A stretch of 64,000 nucleotides of DNA, from NCBI GenBank assembly GCA_036362985.1, contig JAYGXS010000003.1, forward strand, positions 43,663,608 to 43,727,607, written 5' to 3'. A model generated the notes under the pieces. That model was not told the DNA's origin, ran no database searches, and saw only the letters and a list, made by a program, of their open reading frames with translations. Both the position numbers and the translations under genes were made by a program. Positions 1 through 11,994 of this stretch are shown piece by piece; positions within the stretch are counted from its first letter, which is position 1, and the number at the start of each line of letters is the position of its first letter. The DNA comes from Ligula intestinalis (lineage: Eukaryota > Platyhelminthes > Cestoda > Diphyllobothriidea > Diphyllobothriidae).

Positions 1-1576
1 AAGAAATGGTTGATAACCAATAGTCTCTAGTTCTGACTGTATGTTAGGAAATTGTGAATCATTTTTAAATATTATTAGTTATTTTATGGCTATTTTAAGG
101 AAGGACGGAAAAAGTGGAAAACATGCAGTCAATAGCCATATTCTTTTAACTTTGATATGCCAGATGAAGAGAAACTCAAGGAACATATTTTAGACCCACG
201 TACAAATCGTGTTCATGACAGCGATACTTTTGAATGATATCGATGTTCGGCAATGAATATATTCCCAATAATTAGTGAAAAGGCACTTACTCTGTTCATC
301 GCAAATGCGACGATATATTTAAGCGCATGTAAATTTAGGATCTTTAGTCAAAAAATACAGAAATTGCGTCATGCACAAGCAGATGTGCGAATTGCAATTA
401 GCAAAAAAGTTCCAAATTGTCTTAACTCTTATCAGATAAACACGAACAAAAGAGCCATTATTATGTTTTTTTATTAAAAGAACTAGATTATACAGCTTTC
501 CTATCTTTTTTAGAAACGGTTTAAGGGGGTTTGGACCCGCCGCCTAACGTGACGGCAGTCACTCAGCTGGGTAGGAAGCACGCGATTCGGCCGACCTAGC
601 AAAATCTAACACGGTCAGACCTAAAGGGGACTTATGAGTGGCTTTTTCATATTCAATCGATCGTTAACATTCGAGGGTCCGTTATACAAAAAAACACCTA
701 AAGGAACTGAATATCACTGTTCAAATACCAGCCGAAAAAAAACTGGAATATGGAGTTGTGTTTTCGGTGGTATAAGATAATATAAGCAATGAGGACTTAA
801 CCACTTTCGACTCTTGTGCCTATTTCACGCTCCGGGAACTGGTCTGTAAAGTGAGACGAGAACTGACTTGCTCCTGGTGTCGTTGAGGTTTCGCAATTTA
901 AATAAGATCATGGCGAATATTTTGGACAAATCGATGAGAGCTAACAATGCACGGACATGAATTTACATATGAAGAATCACTTAGAGAAGATATTTGTAAA
1001 ATGCTTGATATTCCCTGACGTTGCTACACGCAGCTAGGGTATTCAGAAAGAAATACTTGCGAATCCAAATTGCAGGTGTTGAATTCGCTGAAGGCGCAAA
1101 ACGTTCTATTTTTTTGGCGCCCTTATTTCCATATTTTACTAAATATGTCTTCGGCCGAACTGAATAAGTCAGCATCGGCAATGTAGAGAAGAATCCGCGA
1201 CGGATGTCAAAACGTCAGGCGAATAAAAGTGTTGTCCTAGGGATCGAATCTTCCTCTCAATGGACAGTGTTCATGTGTACCAATTTGTGAAAGCGGATCA
1301 GAAGACCTATTTATTTTACAATGGTGGAGTTTTAATAGTATGGACCCCAAAACCGACTATAGGTCGTTAAGGACAATGTATACTCAAGGTCGCAGCTGAA
1401 GAGGTCGGCTTGGATTTGGGACAGCAAAGTTAGGTTCATGTATTAGAGAAGGGCTTTGTACCCAAAACCTCACGATGTCGTCGCACTGAAAGCTGCCTAA
1501 CATGAAAAAAGTCAGCAGATACGAATGGGTCTGGTTGCTGCAAAAGGCACGTGCTGCAACTGCAAGCGATTGATAA
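1..1576. other. Gene-free stretch
   Basis: Only short frames below about 75 codons, with no recognisable domain, splice context or repeat structure. A GC-richer patch near 520-620 stands out slightly but I could not match it to anything else in the window. Confidence 0.5.
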
Positions 1577-1578
1577 TA

Positions 1579-2101
1579 CAGTGGAGTCCGGTTAATGTGG
1601 ACAACCGCTTAATGTGGACAGTTGGCCAGGAACGGAATTTCTCCATAGTAAAATCCTCCGGTTAATGTGGACAGCCACCGCTTAATGTGGACAGCACCAA
1701 GCTGTCAACCGGTCGGTCGACCCACAGATTTCGTCAAAAATCCAGTCCAAATCAACCGCGGCGGGAATCCCCAAGTAAGACGAAGCAGTCGAGCCCCCAG
1801 TCTCATCAAAAGAAATGAGGGCGGCATTGGCCGTACTCGAAACGGGGCATCGACAACAAGGTTTTGATGTGGAGAATTTTGACACTGCGATGAAGAACTT
1901 TAGGGGAGCTTTAAGAGAAAAGTTTCCACCAAAGCAATCAAAACTGAGCATGTTCTTTCAATAAAACTTCATTCAGATGCAAAATTCTGTTTTTTATACG
2001 TAGAAACGACTGGTTTGCGGTCAGTTCGCTTAATGTGGACAACCGGTTAATATGGACAGTTGGCCTGTAACGGAGGTGTCCACATTAACCGGACTCCACT
2101 G
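1579..2101 (+). mobile_element. pogo/Tigger-like DNA transposon, internally deleted
   Basis: The ends are perfect 25-bp terminal inverted repeats (1579-1603 and 2077-2101, starting CAGTGGAGTCCGG) flanked by TA on both sides (1577-1578, 2102-2103), the target duplication typical of the Tc1/mariner/pogo superfamily. The motif GGTTAATGTGGACA or close variants recurs inside each end (about 1590, 1608, 1663, 1681, 2029, 2044), as subterminal transposase-binding repeats would. Only the last part of a transposase remains inside, so this is a non-autonomous deletion derivative of about 523 bp. The perfect inverted repeats suggest fairly recent mobility. The superfamily call rests on the TA duplication and the transposase tail; no DDE catalytic residues are present. 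Confidence 0.85.
1779..1964 (+). pseudogene. pogo-type transposase C-terminal remnant with PIP-box
   Basis: A 61-codon open frame ends at a TAA (1962-1964) inside the pogo-like element. It reads as an acidic/hydrophobic helix followed by a basic stretch and the ending QSKLSMFFQ. QSKLSMFF fits the PCNA-interacting consensus QxxLxxFF (1935-1958); such a motif is known at the C-terminus of pogo transposase. The same frame continues upstream (about 1730-1775) but is broken by an in-frame TAA at 1776-1778. The DNA-binding and DDE parts are deleted, so no active enzyme can be made. The minus-strand frame over the same bases is a shadow. Confidence 0.65.
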
Positions 2102-2103
2102 TA

Positions 2104-3960
2104 TTAAGGTATTTGAGTACTGCTATGAACCCTTTGCCGCGATGCCATTCATGGTTTCTTCCAGGCCTCTTCTTGAAGATGGTCAAAGCCCATTCATAAG
2201 ATGTCCTTTTCTAACTGTCTGCACTTTCAGTTGCCTTCACAGTTAGAGTGTTGAAATTTCAACCCAAAAAGTTCGAACTCCAACACAGATGCCATCATCT
2301 CTCGGCGACTTCTTATCTCTCAGCCTCGGAAGCGCATACGAACGGTAACACAGGTGGATAACGGTACATGTTGTGGACTTTAGAAAGACGAAATATTACT
2401 GTGGAGGGAAAGAGAGAGTGGTGACTAGTTACAGACGAATGACGGAATCTCAGCTCTTACAGAGATCAGATGTTTCATAAAGGCTAAAGTAAGAATAAGG
2501 CATTGCCGCTTGACTCTTAGACATGAGCAGGACCATGTTAGCCTCTCTGCTGATGCCCCTTCAAATCACGAATTCTCAAGGTGAAGAGTTAAAACTGGAG
2601 CGGTCTCCCTACTCCATGTTCCAGTGACCTGTCCAAACCAAACTTCCTGGAATGATATTGGGCGAAAGGGTTGATAAGAGGTGAAGTCCACGTATAAAGT
2701 GTGCAAGACACGGTTTCAAATCGCATACGCATTAAATGTGTCATAAAGGTTACCCGACGAAGTCAGTACAGTGTGACTTTCAGTCCTGAGTAGCACTGCG
2801 TTACTGTCAGCCGGGAACCTTCCAGGCGACGATTTTATTACCTCAGACGTACTCTACTGAGGGATGTGTTGATTTAGGTGAGATATGGCACAGTAACTGC
2901 GCTAGCGTAAAAGCCCCTGTCGACATCCGCAACACGCGTGATGGGGCCTCACACCACTTGACCAGACCTCCTTAAATGAGCATGTTAACATAAACACGTG
3001 CATACACTTCAATGGAAGGTTTCGATGTCATTATGACGCTGACAAACCGCATTGCATGATTCTTGCTTGAGTGATGTACGATATTTGGATGCTCGTGAGC
3101 GTATAGACGCGTGGAATCGGCCCTGCCAGCACATTGTCGATGTGCTCGTGCGCATGTGTATTTTGCGGGGATGCAAGGGAGATCAGAATTGACCTGAGTA
3201 TGGTATCACTCTAGCGTATGCGCGTGCAGGGTCCACCCAGTTCCTAAATGCATTAGGGCAGCACAGAAAGGGAAGGCAGGTATGATGTTCGTCGGTCTAG
3301 GCTACCAGCACTAGCTATCCCAAAATACGGCTGCTCCAGTTTTTATGGCGGTATTTCGAGCCTGCCCTCCTATGCAACGACATCCCAGTTGCGTTCTAGA
3401 TGCAAGAATGAGACGTTCTGAGCACCAAATAATAAACAGGTGATAGATGTTTATTAAGGTATGTCCTCTTGGCCCAGCTGTCCGCACTAAGGTCGCCATC
3501 TACGCCAGAAACAAAATCATCCAGTGGAAGTTGCGCACTACTATCATGTCGGAAAGGGGGCTATAGTTCTAAGATTGGGGCCGACGCCCGCGGTCTGATC
3601 ACTTGTACTCATATCGTAGTCCACTGAGTAGGTACTGTAGCCAATCCACAGGATGCATGTTAAGATTTAACATTGCACAATGGACCCGAGCTGACTTGAG
3701 AAATATGTGTAGAATTCTCTGGAAAACCCAAACATCGCAGAGCTTGTAAGTAATCCCATCATTTCTTCTACCTACAGTACAAACGGTAAACTTCAGGCAT
3801 ATTAATTTATTGCTGCCTTCTTTGGTTAGCGCTACATAGATAGCCCTGACATAGTTTTGTTAAATTCGGTTATGCTAGGCTGTCATAGCGTTAAGCTGTT
3901 AAAAATATGCGATTAAAACCTGTTTGGACATGGACTCCCGTATTGCCGGTGGCCTAACCC
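2104..3960. other. Gene-free stretch
   Basis: Only short open frames on both strands, none with recognisable protein features. No repeat unit identified. Confidence 0.45.
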
Positions 3961-3964
3961 CTAA

Positions 3965-4140
3965 TTGCGAGGGTTCAAGCTAGGGTCAGGGTTAGTTTCA
4001 GGTTTACCGCTAGTGTTGGGAGCAGAGTAAGCATAACTGGAGTTTTGATTCAGGTTAAAATTTTAGTTAAAGATGTTAGGGCAAGGTTTACGAAGAGTAC
4101 TATCAAGGCTAGGGCTGCGAGATTTCGGGTTAAAATTAAG
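3965..4140 (+). repeat. Degenerate GGGTTA-like minisatellite
   Basis: About 175 bp of imperfect units around AGGGTTAG/GGTTTA (for example AGGGTCAGGGTTAG near 3985-4000, TTAGGGCAAGG near 4076-4086, and CTAGGGCTGCG near 4110-4120). It resembles a strongly decayed telomere-like (TTAGGG) or related hexamer array. There are no long perfect runs, so it is an old interstitial tract rather than a telomere. Confidence 0.4.
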
Positions 4141-4145
4141 AAACG

Positions 4146-7100
4146 GCCATAGGAGCCTTCTGAAATTCAACATGAAGCCACCTATTCTAACGGGAAGTTG
4201 AAAATGCAGAGTCCGACCTGAAATCGTTTGGCATAGCAGAAAGACTAGCTTCTAGACCTATATGGACGAAAACATGGCTTGAGTAAAATGTGGTGCTCGA
4301 TTTGTTTTCGTGTAGTAACCTTTTAGCACTCAGTGCAAATAAATGCAGCTGGTTGCGGGACGTCGTTAAAGTACTACTTGGTGTCAAACATGTGAAATAA
4401 CACGAAAGCGCTACCTGCTTCGGAAAAAAACACAGGATAACAGGACTCAAGTGACAAACTATGTTGTTTAAATCGTCACCTAGACCATACTCACCATACT
4501 TACTGTCACTAGTAACGATTCCTACATATATTTTTTTGAATCTGTAAGGAGCAAGATGCATACCTTAAGCCCGCTAGTAGGCAACGTGGGCGTGGCTGCC
4601 GGTGGCAGCTAGTCCTGCCCAAACTCCAGGCTGCAAAAGTTCTAAAATTTGACTAGTATGCGAAGGGTATTTGAGACCAACGCTCGAAAAATCAAGTTGC
4701 GGGCCCGCACGCTTGCTGTAAGTATAGATATTTACCAGTAAACGGGAGAACTCATCAATCTGACTTGACTGCTGACAGAGCACCGATGACCTGCATGGCG
4801 GTTGAGTGCAGGGAGATTGGCAAATTAAATAGGCGAGAACCCGCTAACAAAGGTTGAAGCCTTTTCAACGAGCAAGCAAACTGGCTAATTCTTGGTGAAC
4901 AATACTATAAGGCATAAGAAAACGATACCAAAAAAGATACAGACCAGGTTTACACTCCATGTTGTGAATATTAGTTCCTATGTCGCATGCAACAGGCGCT
5001 TTCTTAACGTGTGTGATTCGTACAGAGCTGTCACGATTGCCTGTTCCCGAAGGCAGACAGAAGCAATTTAGGGCATGCAGATTTAAACACCTCTAAGGGA
5101 CATCCTGACGGAGACGAAGTGTCAGGCGACAGCTAGTATTTAACTCCTGAGGGTAATGCTGTTTAATACTTTTTCAGGTATTCTAATTTTAAAAAGTTCA
5201 CAGTCTAGTCGCTGGTCTCCTACACAGCTAACTAGGTACGCCTTTGGACAAGCGGTCCACAAAGCCGGCTGCGTCAACTCACATGTAGGCTACAAAACTT
5301 TTAAAGATCGGTTTTTAGCCTGCTATAAAGGCCCCAATCCAAAAAAACTCATGATAAAGACCGAGAAAAAAAACGTTCCGCAACTAGTCAACATAAGTAT
5401 AAAGGAGGATAAATTTTTGAAAAGTGCGGAAGGATGAAGCTGACCTGTTTGTGCCGCTCAAGCGTCAAACGACCGTCCACGGACTGCGCGCTGGCATCAG
5501 GTTTCTCGTAGATGCGTTCCATTACGAAAACGTGGGTCGTCGCCACGGCTTCAAGTGAACCGATGATAAGGCAAACACGCTCTAGAGTGCCTAAAAGAGA
5601 GGATGGTAAGCCACATATGTGGTAAGAAACATGATTTCACCGATTACGTTCCACAATGCTACATGCTGTCCAAGTACTGCAGGATAGATTGTGTGGTCTA
5701 GAATGCTATTATCCATAACCTGCAAGTACGGAAATCTGTCACAACTAAATTATCTTCAAAATAAAGTGATCGCCTACGTTTTTTAAGTTGTGCAGAATCG
5801 TCTTGAATTTGTTTCTTGCCAACTGCCTCAGACTCCCACAAATAGTTTGCGTAATAGTTGCAAAGGTTTGCGTCGGCGAGGGCTAAATAATGGACGCTTA
5901 GTAAAACGCGTTACATCTGCGAAAACCGAAGGAGTGTGATACTGTTTTTTTATTCTCCTTTCTTTCAATAAACAAACTTTCCAAGAAATTTTAAATAAGG
6001 GAGATAATTTAATTATTCATATCCGGCAAACCCACTTATAGACAGACTTACAGCTCTGATTCAACTCCGTGAACTTTGATGAGCTACCAAACTGATTCTA
6101 GCTTTCACGGCAATCGAAGCTGTGAAAAAACGAGCCTGCACTGAACAACGCTTGTACTTATGATTTTTGGGAATCATCTGTCATAGGTGATATCATGAAT
6201 GCGTTCTAAGCTGGTCATGTTAGCTTTTGGAATTTTAAACGCTGTGACCTCAAAAAGTTGGTCCACCGTCACGCTAGAAAAGCTACCCTGACCAGTCTGA
6301 TAAAATTGAAAATGGATGGAATAACAGTGCATCCACGTAGCGTAAATAATTAAGTTTCTCTTCAGGAAAACATACAGACTTTTCCTACGCTCCAGAAAAC
6401 TGCTCAAACAAAAATGCCAGATTTATCATTTTGAACAGTCGAGGGACAGATTCCGTCACCGAATCGGTCACCTGAGGATCCATAATTCTGGATTAAACCG
6501 TCAATCACGCTCAGTCCTAACCGCAACTAATCGGTTCAGGCAAATTTGGTCCATTGTGGAAAGTGGCAAATCCACTGTCAGGCAAATCAATCCATGCGGG
6601 CTTGTTGATGTGTTTCATTGACCACTAAACTTCATGCTGCCTTCTTGACTTAAGGACAGTAGTTGTTCACGATCATTCTCTAGATACGTTTGGGTGCTTG
6701 ACATTGAACTCAACGTTGTAAAATAGAAGAGGATGACAACCGATCAGAATACATGCACCACAGCAGAATCCTGTTATCCCTCACTGTTGCTGTGGTCAAA
6801 AATCTGCTGGTAAACGTCTGATTTTCCACATCTTGTTACCTTCTGTCGAACAATAGTTCTGCTTTAACGCAAACAATAGGCTATTTCATGTTCGAATTCA
6901 TTTGTCTTTCATACCTGTTCCTTTGCCAGACAGCATACCGACTTTTAAAAAAACGAACAAGGTGTCCATCGCTGAGCCTTAAGCGATCCCGAGAGACAAC
7001 GGGACACGGGAATAGGAACAGCCCTCTCCTCCTTTCCGAGAGCCCTTCGTCAATTTAAAAGGAGATTACGGTTACGCTTAAGGTTTATGTAGGGCTACGA

Positions 7101-8810
7101 TTGTAAGTTTGCGTTAAAGTTAAGACGCGACAATATTTTAACTTTTTGAAATTTTGTGCAAAACCACTATTGTTACCGGGCGATAGGGGGAGGTCTATTT
7201 TCCATGTCTTATAAAGACGGACAAATAAGGGAACCATTTTTGCTGACCAACCGTGGTCTGTGGACGGAAATAAATTTCGTTAAACGCAACAGTTAAAATA
7301 TTGTAGAGCCTGAAATACAGGGGGTTACATGATAAAGTATATTGACCGCACAAATAATAGCCAAAACTCCAGAAACGTGTTTCAATAATATTTTGCCACT
7401 GCATGACACAACTGCAAGGAGTTCGGTTCATCAATGAGTCACCCAGCGTTTCTTTTAACTTCCTGGTAGATGCTCCAGCAACAACTTTACTTTAAATGTT
7501 GCGAGCAATTTATTGCTAGCTAGCGTTTGAACTGAGGTTTCTAGGCGCAAATCTGAAATTGATATGAATATTTGGGCCGAAGTCCAAAATTAGAGTATGT
7601 ACCAGAAAGCAGACGGAGAGCTGAGGGCCCATTCATAAGCCGAATCCCTCGCAGCTGTGTCATTAAACGACTAAATATGGGCAAACCATTTGTCTGTTTT
7701 TTAGTTGTTGTCCGTGTTGTCCATATGTTATATCGTGTGGCTCCTTTATTTACTACTGACTACCCGTACGCTGTTTGATGAATATTGCGTGGTTATCTCA
7801 CAGTGGTTCATAGAGTTCGACTTAAATATTCGCATCGATTTTCAGTCTGTGCCGACAAACCTTAGTTCAGAATGAGTAACTCCGAGTTCATCATTAATCT
7901 CCATAAAAAATTATAAATAAAAAACAGCTTGAAATAATTCCCTCTTAACTATTTTAAAAACCCTAACGTGGAATTGGTGATGTATCCACTAATCAGATGA
8001 ATGCCTGAGGCTGTACCAATCAGTGGCTAAATGTCATGGAGGCAACTGTCTGATTAAATAGTTGCTATTCACATTACGAGAAAGAAAATGTTCACACGAC
8101 TTTCGAATCTTCCGCAGATGTTCCTGGACCTGGTACGCAGGAGCATAAAAAGGAAGCTGCCCGTCGGGATTACTTAGCCAGATTTCAAAAAGCAGACTGG
8201 AATACCAGCCTATCTCCAATTTGCATTGTCAGCCCTCCAGCGCTAAAATCAACGTACGCAAAAAATGAACCCCAACAGGCGAGTCCGATACCAGTGGCCA
8301 AATAACTTTGGGCATTCATGGAAAGCCTTAAAAGCCGGAAGTATTTGGAATTTAAAAAATTATGCGAGGGCTTACCAACTGTTTTCTATCGTTTCATAGC
8401 ATTCATAACGAATGATAAGCGCACGATATGTTAAGTTATTTAGAAAACATGAAAATAGCAGGGACATGCCTCAGAATAGACAGTCGAACTGGTGAAAAAA
8501 GTTCCCCCCAAAGAGTTACACGCAAAGCATTGTGAGTACCGAGACAGGCATATAGAAGTGTTCTGAAGCAAAAAGGGGGATGATATTTCAAAAAGCTTGT
8601 GATGGTACAACACGAAATTTCGACCGTCGCAATTGCGGATGTCCGCCGCATAGCCTACGGAATGTCCATAGTAGTTACCTCAACACGAATTAGTTCATAG
8701 TGTGGCAAATTTGCGCTGCATCGACTGCACTCCCTCCTCCCTCACTAACTTTCCTTTAACTAGGAAGAAAGGTTATCCGTTAGCTTAGCCGCTGGATATC
8801 TAGTGCATCC
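4146..8810. other. Gene-free stretch
   Basis: About 4.7 kb without a supportable gene. The longest open frames (minus strand 4187-4561, 124 codons; plus strand 5156-5437, 93 codons) lack recognisable domains, conserved splice context or similarity to the other elements here. They are best treated as chance frames. Confidence 0.45.
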
Positions 8811-8817
8811 ACAGGTC

Positions 8818-9250
8818 GCAGATAGTTAACGGTCTGCCGCGAAGGTTAGCTGTGAAATAAGCAGACCCTCGGATTTGACGAGTAAGCAGGCGATAAAGCG
8901 AAGCCACGTTGCTGCTATGGCGCAAAGGACTGACGTCTGGCGCACTGCAAACCTTTTACAACGCCGTAAAGTGCGATTACGGCACTGTAACATGGCGGCC
9001 GTGAACCGCCGGTAAATAAGTCTGCTGGCCATCATCGCCTCTCATCTATGTTTTTGCACGCATGTGCCCGAAGAAACAACCGCGACCAAACAAACCTAGC
9101 GGCTGGTGGATAACCACCTGTACTCATAATTGCCGGGGAACCTCATGTAAATATGTCCGAGTACAGCATTACGACCCAGGATACGGCATCCGCGAAAACC
9201 GACATGCTCTGCAACCCTAGATGGTGCAAGCGAATAGAGCTTTTGCTTTC
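8818..9250 (+). repeat. RTE LINE 5' leader fragment (diverged)
   Basis: This segment is collinear with the 5' leader of RTE copy C (minus strand about 53905-53480). Shared landmarks in order are AAGGTTAGCTGTGAAATAAG, a CTCGG block, CATGGCGGCCGTGAACCGCC, ATAAGT, TACGGCATCCGCGAAAACCG, and GGTGCAAGCGAATAG. The match ends near 9245, before any endonuclease coding sequence. It appears to be an old truncated copy with many substitutions and small gaps. Confidence 0.6.
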
Positions 9251-9259
9251 GATCGTCAC

Positions 9260-11265
9260 GCATAGAGAAGTTTAGTCAGTGACACGATCGAGGTCGGTTA
9301 GATCCGGCATGGTCATAGTCGTACCAAATAAACGTACCTTGCTCCGATTACAAAACAATGACCACAAGACCGGCTGTGTGTGTCTGGGCGTAGTCGATGG
9401 CCATCAACACGTACCGCGCGAAAGGTCTGGTCCAGGCTTTGAATGTTTAAAAATACGAAGTACATCCGACCTCGCACTGCAAAAATGCTAGAAAAGCCAC
9501 GCTGAGAAGTAGCCATTGAAGCCTAACGCTGTGTTCTGGGAAGAAACGAGCTACTCTTTAGGTTGACAGTCCACAAAACCACAACTCTTTGACGGTGTAA
9601 AACACGTCGGATATATTATAGTGAAGAATGCCTTAGTCTGCTATGAAGATGGATTCCCTATTCACGGCCTCGCTCCCTCTTATAAGCACCAGTCGACTGT
9701 CCAAGCCTGTCAGACTGCTGATGACTGGGCTGAACTTGGTGGCTGACAAATCTCAAATATTCCCTTACAGGTGCAATGCATGACCTAGTTCCCTCCTTAT
9801 CTATTTGACTATTTAAAACGACATGCTTTCCACATACGTCAAGTGTGCATGAGTTGAAGTTCGACGTTTCGCCCGCCACCACAGCTATGGCCAAGGGTAA
9901 CGCACGCTTGCTGCATGAGTCAGGCGCAGCACATTATAGAGTGTTGGCGTGTTGAGACACCGCTAACGCACATCGCTGCTTTCCACTTGAGGAAGTGTGG
10001 TGATGGCATCCCCACAAATTGTGGATGACTGATTAGGAACGTCCATAAATCTTTCGGTTAAATGTTCCAGAAGCAACCACTTTTCTGACGACTCAGTGAC
10101 TCGGTCCAAGCTGAGGACTGGTTCAGTTGCTGCTGGATGGTAATGCACAAACTACTAGTGTCACCGCTGCTCTGTGAGGTGACCTGTGGTTCAGACTGTA
10201 TCACAGATTCAGCCGTAGTTGTTGCTTGTTTCAGAAGAATGCAGCAATGGCGGCGCAATTTACTGAATAGGCCTAACGAAGCTGGCTCTTTTCAAACAGC
10301 CTATATTGCATCTCTTCATCAATAACATGGAATCAGTTCTGATGTTTATTGCGTCAGAACTTCTGTGAAAGATGTGTAGATAGCATTTTTCACTCGCATC
10401 TACGTGATCTCAGTGGCTTACCATGCACTAGCTACCACTTCTATAGGCTTACGTTCATTTGACTGGTAACATTCGGGCTCAGCCCAGCGCGTTTGGCGAG
10501 TTTCGTGTCAAAAGTTGTTGAATAGAAAGAGGCTGACGTAACATAATTTTCCTGCTCCTTTCTCGGGACGTGTAAACGGCAACTCTAACCTACGAATCTG
10601 CACGCGGAAAATCATGCAGATTTCTCGTTTCTGAAGACTAAAAAAGGAACTCCCTGCTGTAAATTCGTGCATCGTGGGCTGTGGTGTTTGCGTTCGGGCA
10701 AAGAGGGCGCAAGGGTACTCCTGAATTATAAGATAACACCCTCCTTGCTAATAATTTTTTTCCTAAACAAGAGACGCGATCACTGGAACTGTTTTCCTGC
10801 TGCTGCCGGCTTCAATGTTACGGACACATATGTAGGCGTATGTGCGCATGAACTTTGCATGCTACAACCGCTGACCAACCGTTTATTCCCACGAGGCAGA
10901 ACACGTAGGCACGCGAATTTGCGCAGACGCACAACGGTTTTCATCAGGCAAGACAGCCCATTTGAAAAAAAAACTTTTAGTGGACCTCATGATAATCACG
11001 AGAAAGATAATATAGTAAGGCACTAGATAGGCTGGGCAACCTTCGTGAATTAAAACTTGTTTTTCTTCCCGTCAGATTGATCCTCCGTCCAAAAGTTGGG
11101 CTTAGTATACATATGTTCCACTAGTCAAATCACACGAAACTACAAGGATTCGGCAAACAACAGTTAAAGGGATGTGTGAACTAGCTGTGGTTGTCACTCC
11201 TAAATATGTGTGTGCAGGACGACTTTAACTATCGATGCATCCGATCGGTCTTGGAGAAAAGAATA
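9260..11265. other. Gene-free stretch
   Basis: Short overlapping frames only; the 119-codon plus-strand frame at 10667-11026 has no domain signature and is probably chance. Confidence 0.45.
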
Positions 11266-11269
11266 GTCC

Positions 11270-11620
11270 GAAAGAAGTAGTGAAATGGGATGATGGTTAT
11301 GACGATGGTGGTGGTGGAAGAAGAGGAGCGCAGCAGAAAACAACTAACGTGAAAATGATAAAGAAGCTGAACTGAGTTTGTGGAGAAACTTATTGTGATG
11401 ACGGTGTAACAATCAGCTCAGCAACTGGAATGTGAAGGAATGGCAGACTTGATGCCGAAAGAGTTTTGGACCTCAGGAACGGGAGCGTTTTCGGGATTGT
11501 CTAGACAAGTCACAAGAACTTTTTCAACACGAGCAACATAGATGACTATGGTGGATGAAGGGGAAGATCTCGCAAATATCAGCAGAGGGGTGCTTTCACG
11601 TCGACTCTCATAATCATCAT
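11270..11620 (+). repeat. Unclassified dispersed repeat, copy 1
   Basis: Collinear with 25835-26195 on the same strand. Both start with a GATG/GGAGGAAG purine-rich block, then AACGTGRARATGA, AARAAG, TGCTGAGTT-like, TATGACGCCAATG-like and GACCTYARRAACG blocks, then TTTTAACAAGTCATCAGAACT-like and ATATSAGCAGAGGGKTGCTTTCAC blocks. Divergence is substantial. The minus-strand frame 11418-11765 and its counterpart at 25963-26193 share residues such as PLLIF, but stops and gaps make a living gene unlikely. Class unknown. Confidence 0.55.
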
Positions 11621-11756
11621 TATAGTATTCCAATAAGGATACCATATATGCAGATATGTAAGGAGGATTAATGTGAATTGCATATACAAGGTTGGAAAAA
11701 CAACGAAAGTTAAGTTGGTCGCCCATCTTAGATGTCCGAAGTCCTGTGGTCACTTT

Positions 11757-11990
11757 TAGTTTCATTAGTTTTAGTTTAGTTTAGTTTTCAGCTTATTTTT
11801 TAGGTCATAGGTTTAGTTCTGCTTTAATTCAGTTTTTAGTTTAGTTAGAAAGCGCCAAAGTTTGATAAATATACTTAAATAACTACTCTGAACTAATCTT
11901 GACTAAAGTAGACTAAACTAAGCAAAAATAAAACGAAACTTGTAAAACTAAACATATAACTCAATAGTAAACTAAGAACCAAACTAAACG
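11757..11990. repeat. TTTAG/CTAAA inverted simple-repeat block
   Basis: The left part (11757-11850) is built from TTTAG/TTAGTT units; the right part (11905-11990) is built from the complementary CTAAA/AACTAAAC units. Together they form an imperfect foldback of about 230 bp. There is no coding sequence. It could be a MITE-like element or an inverted microsatellite. Confidence 0.5.
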
Positions 11991-11994
11991 AACA

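Noticed and set aside
4187..4561. 124-codon minus-strand open frame
   Set aside because: No domain, no splice context and unremarkable composition; of a length expected by chance in 64 kb.
10925..10960. Minus-strand CCTGATGAAAACC as a hammerhead core
   Set aside because: No downstream GAAA element in the right place.
10667..11026. 119-codon plus-strand open frame
   Set aside because: Composition changes along its length and no motif is seen; probably chance.
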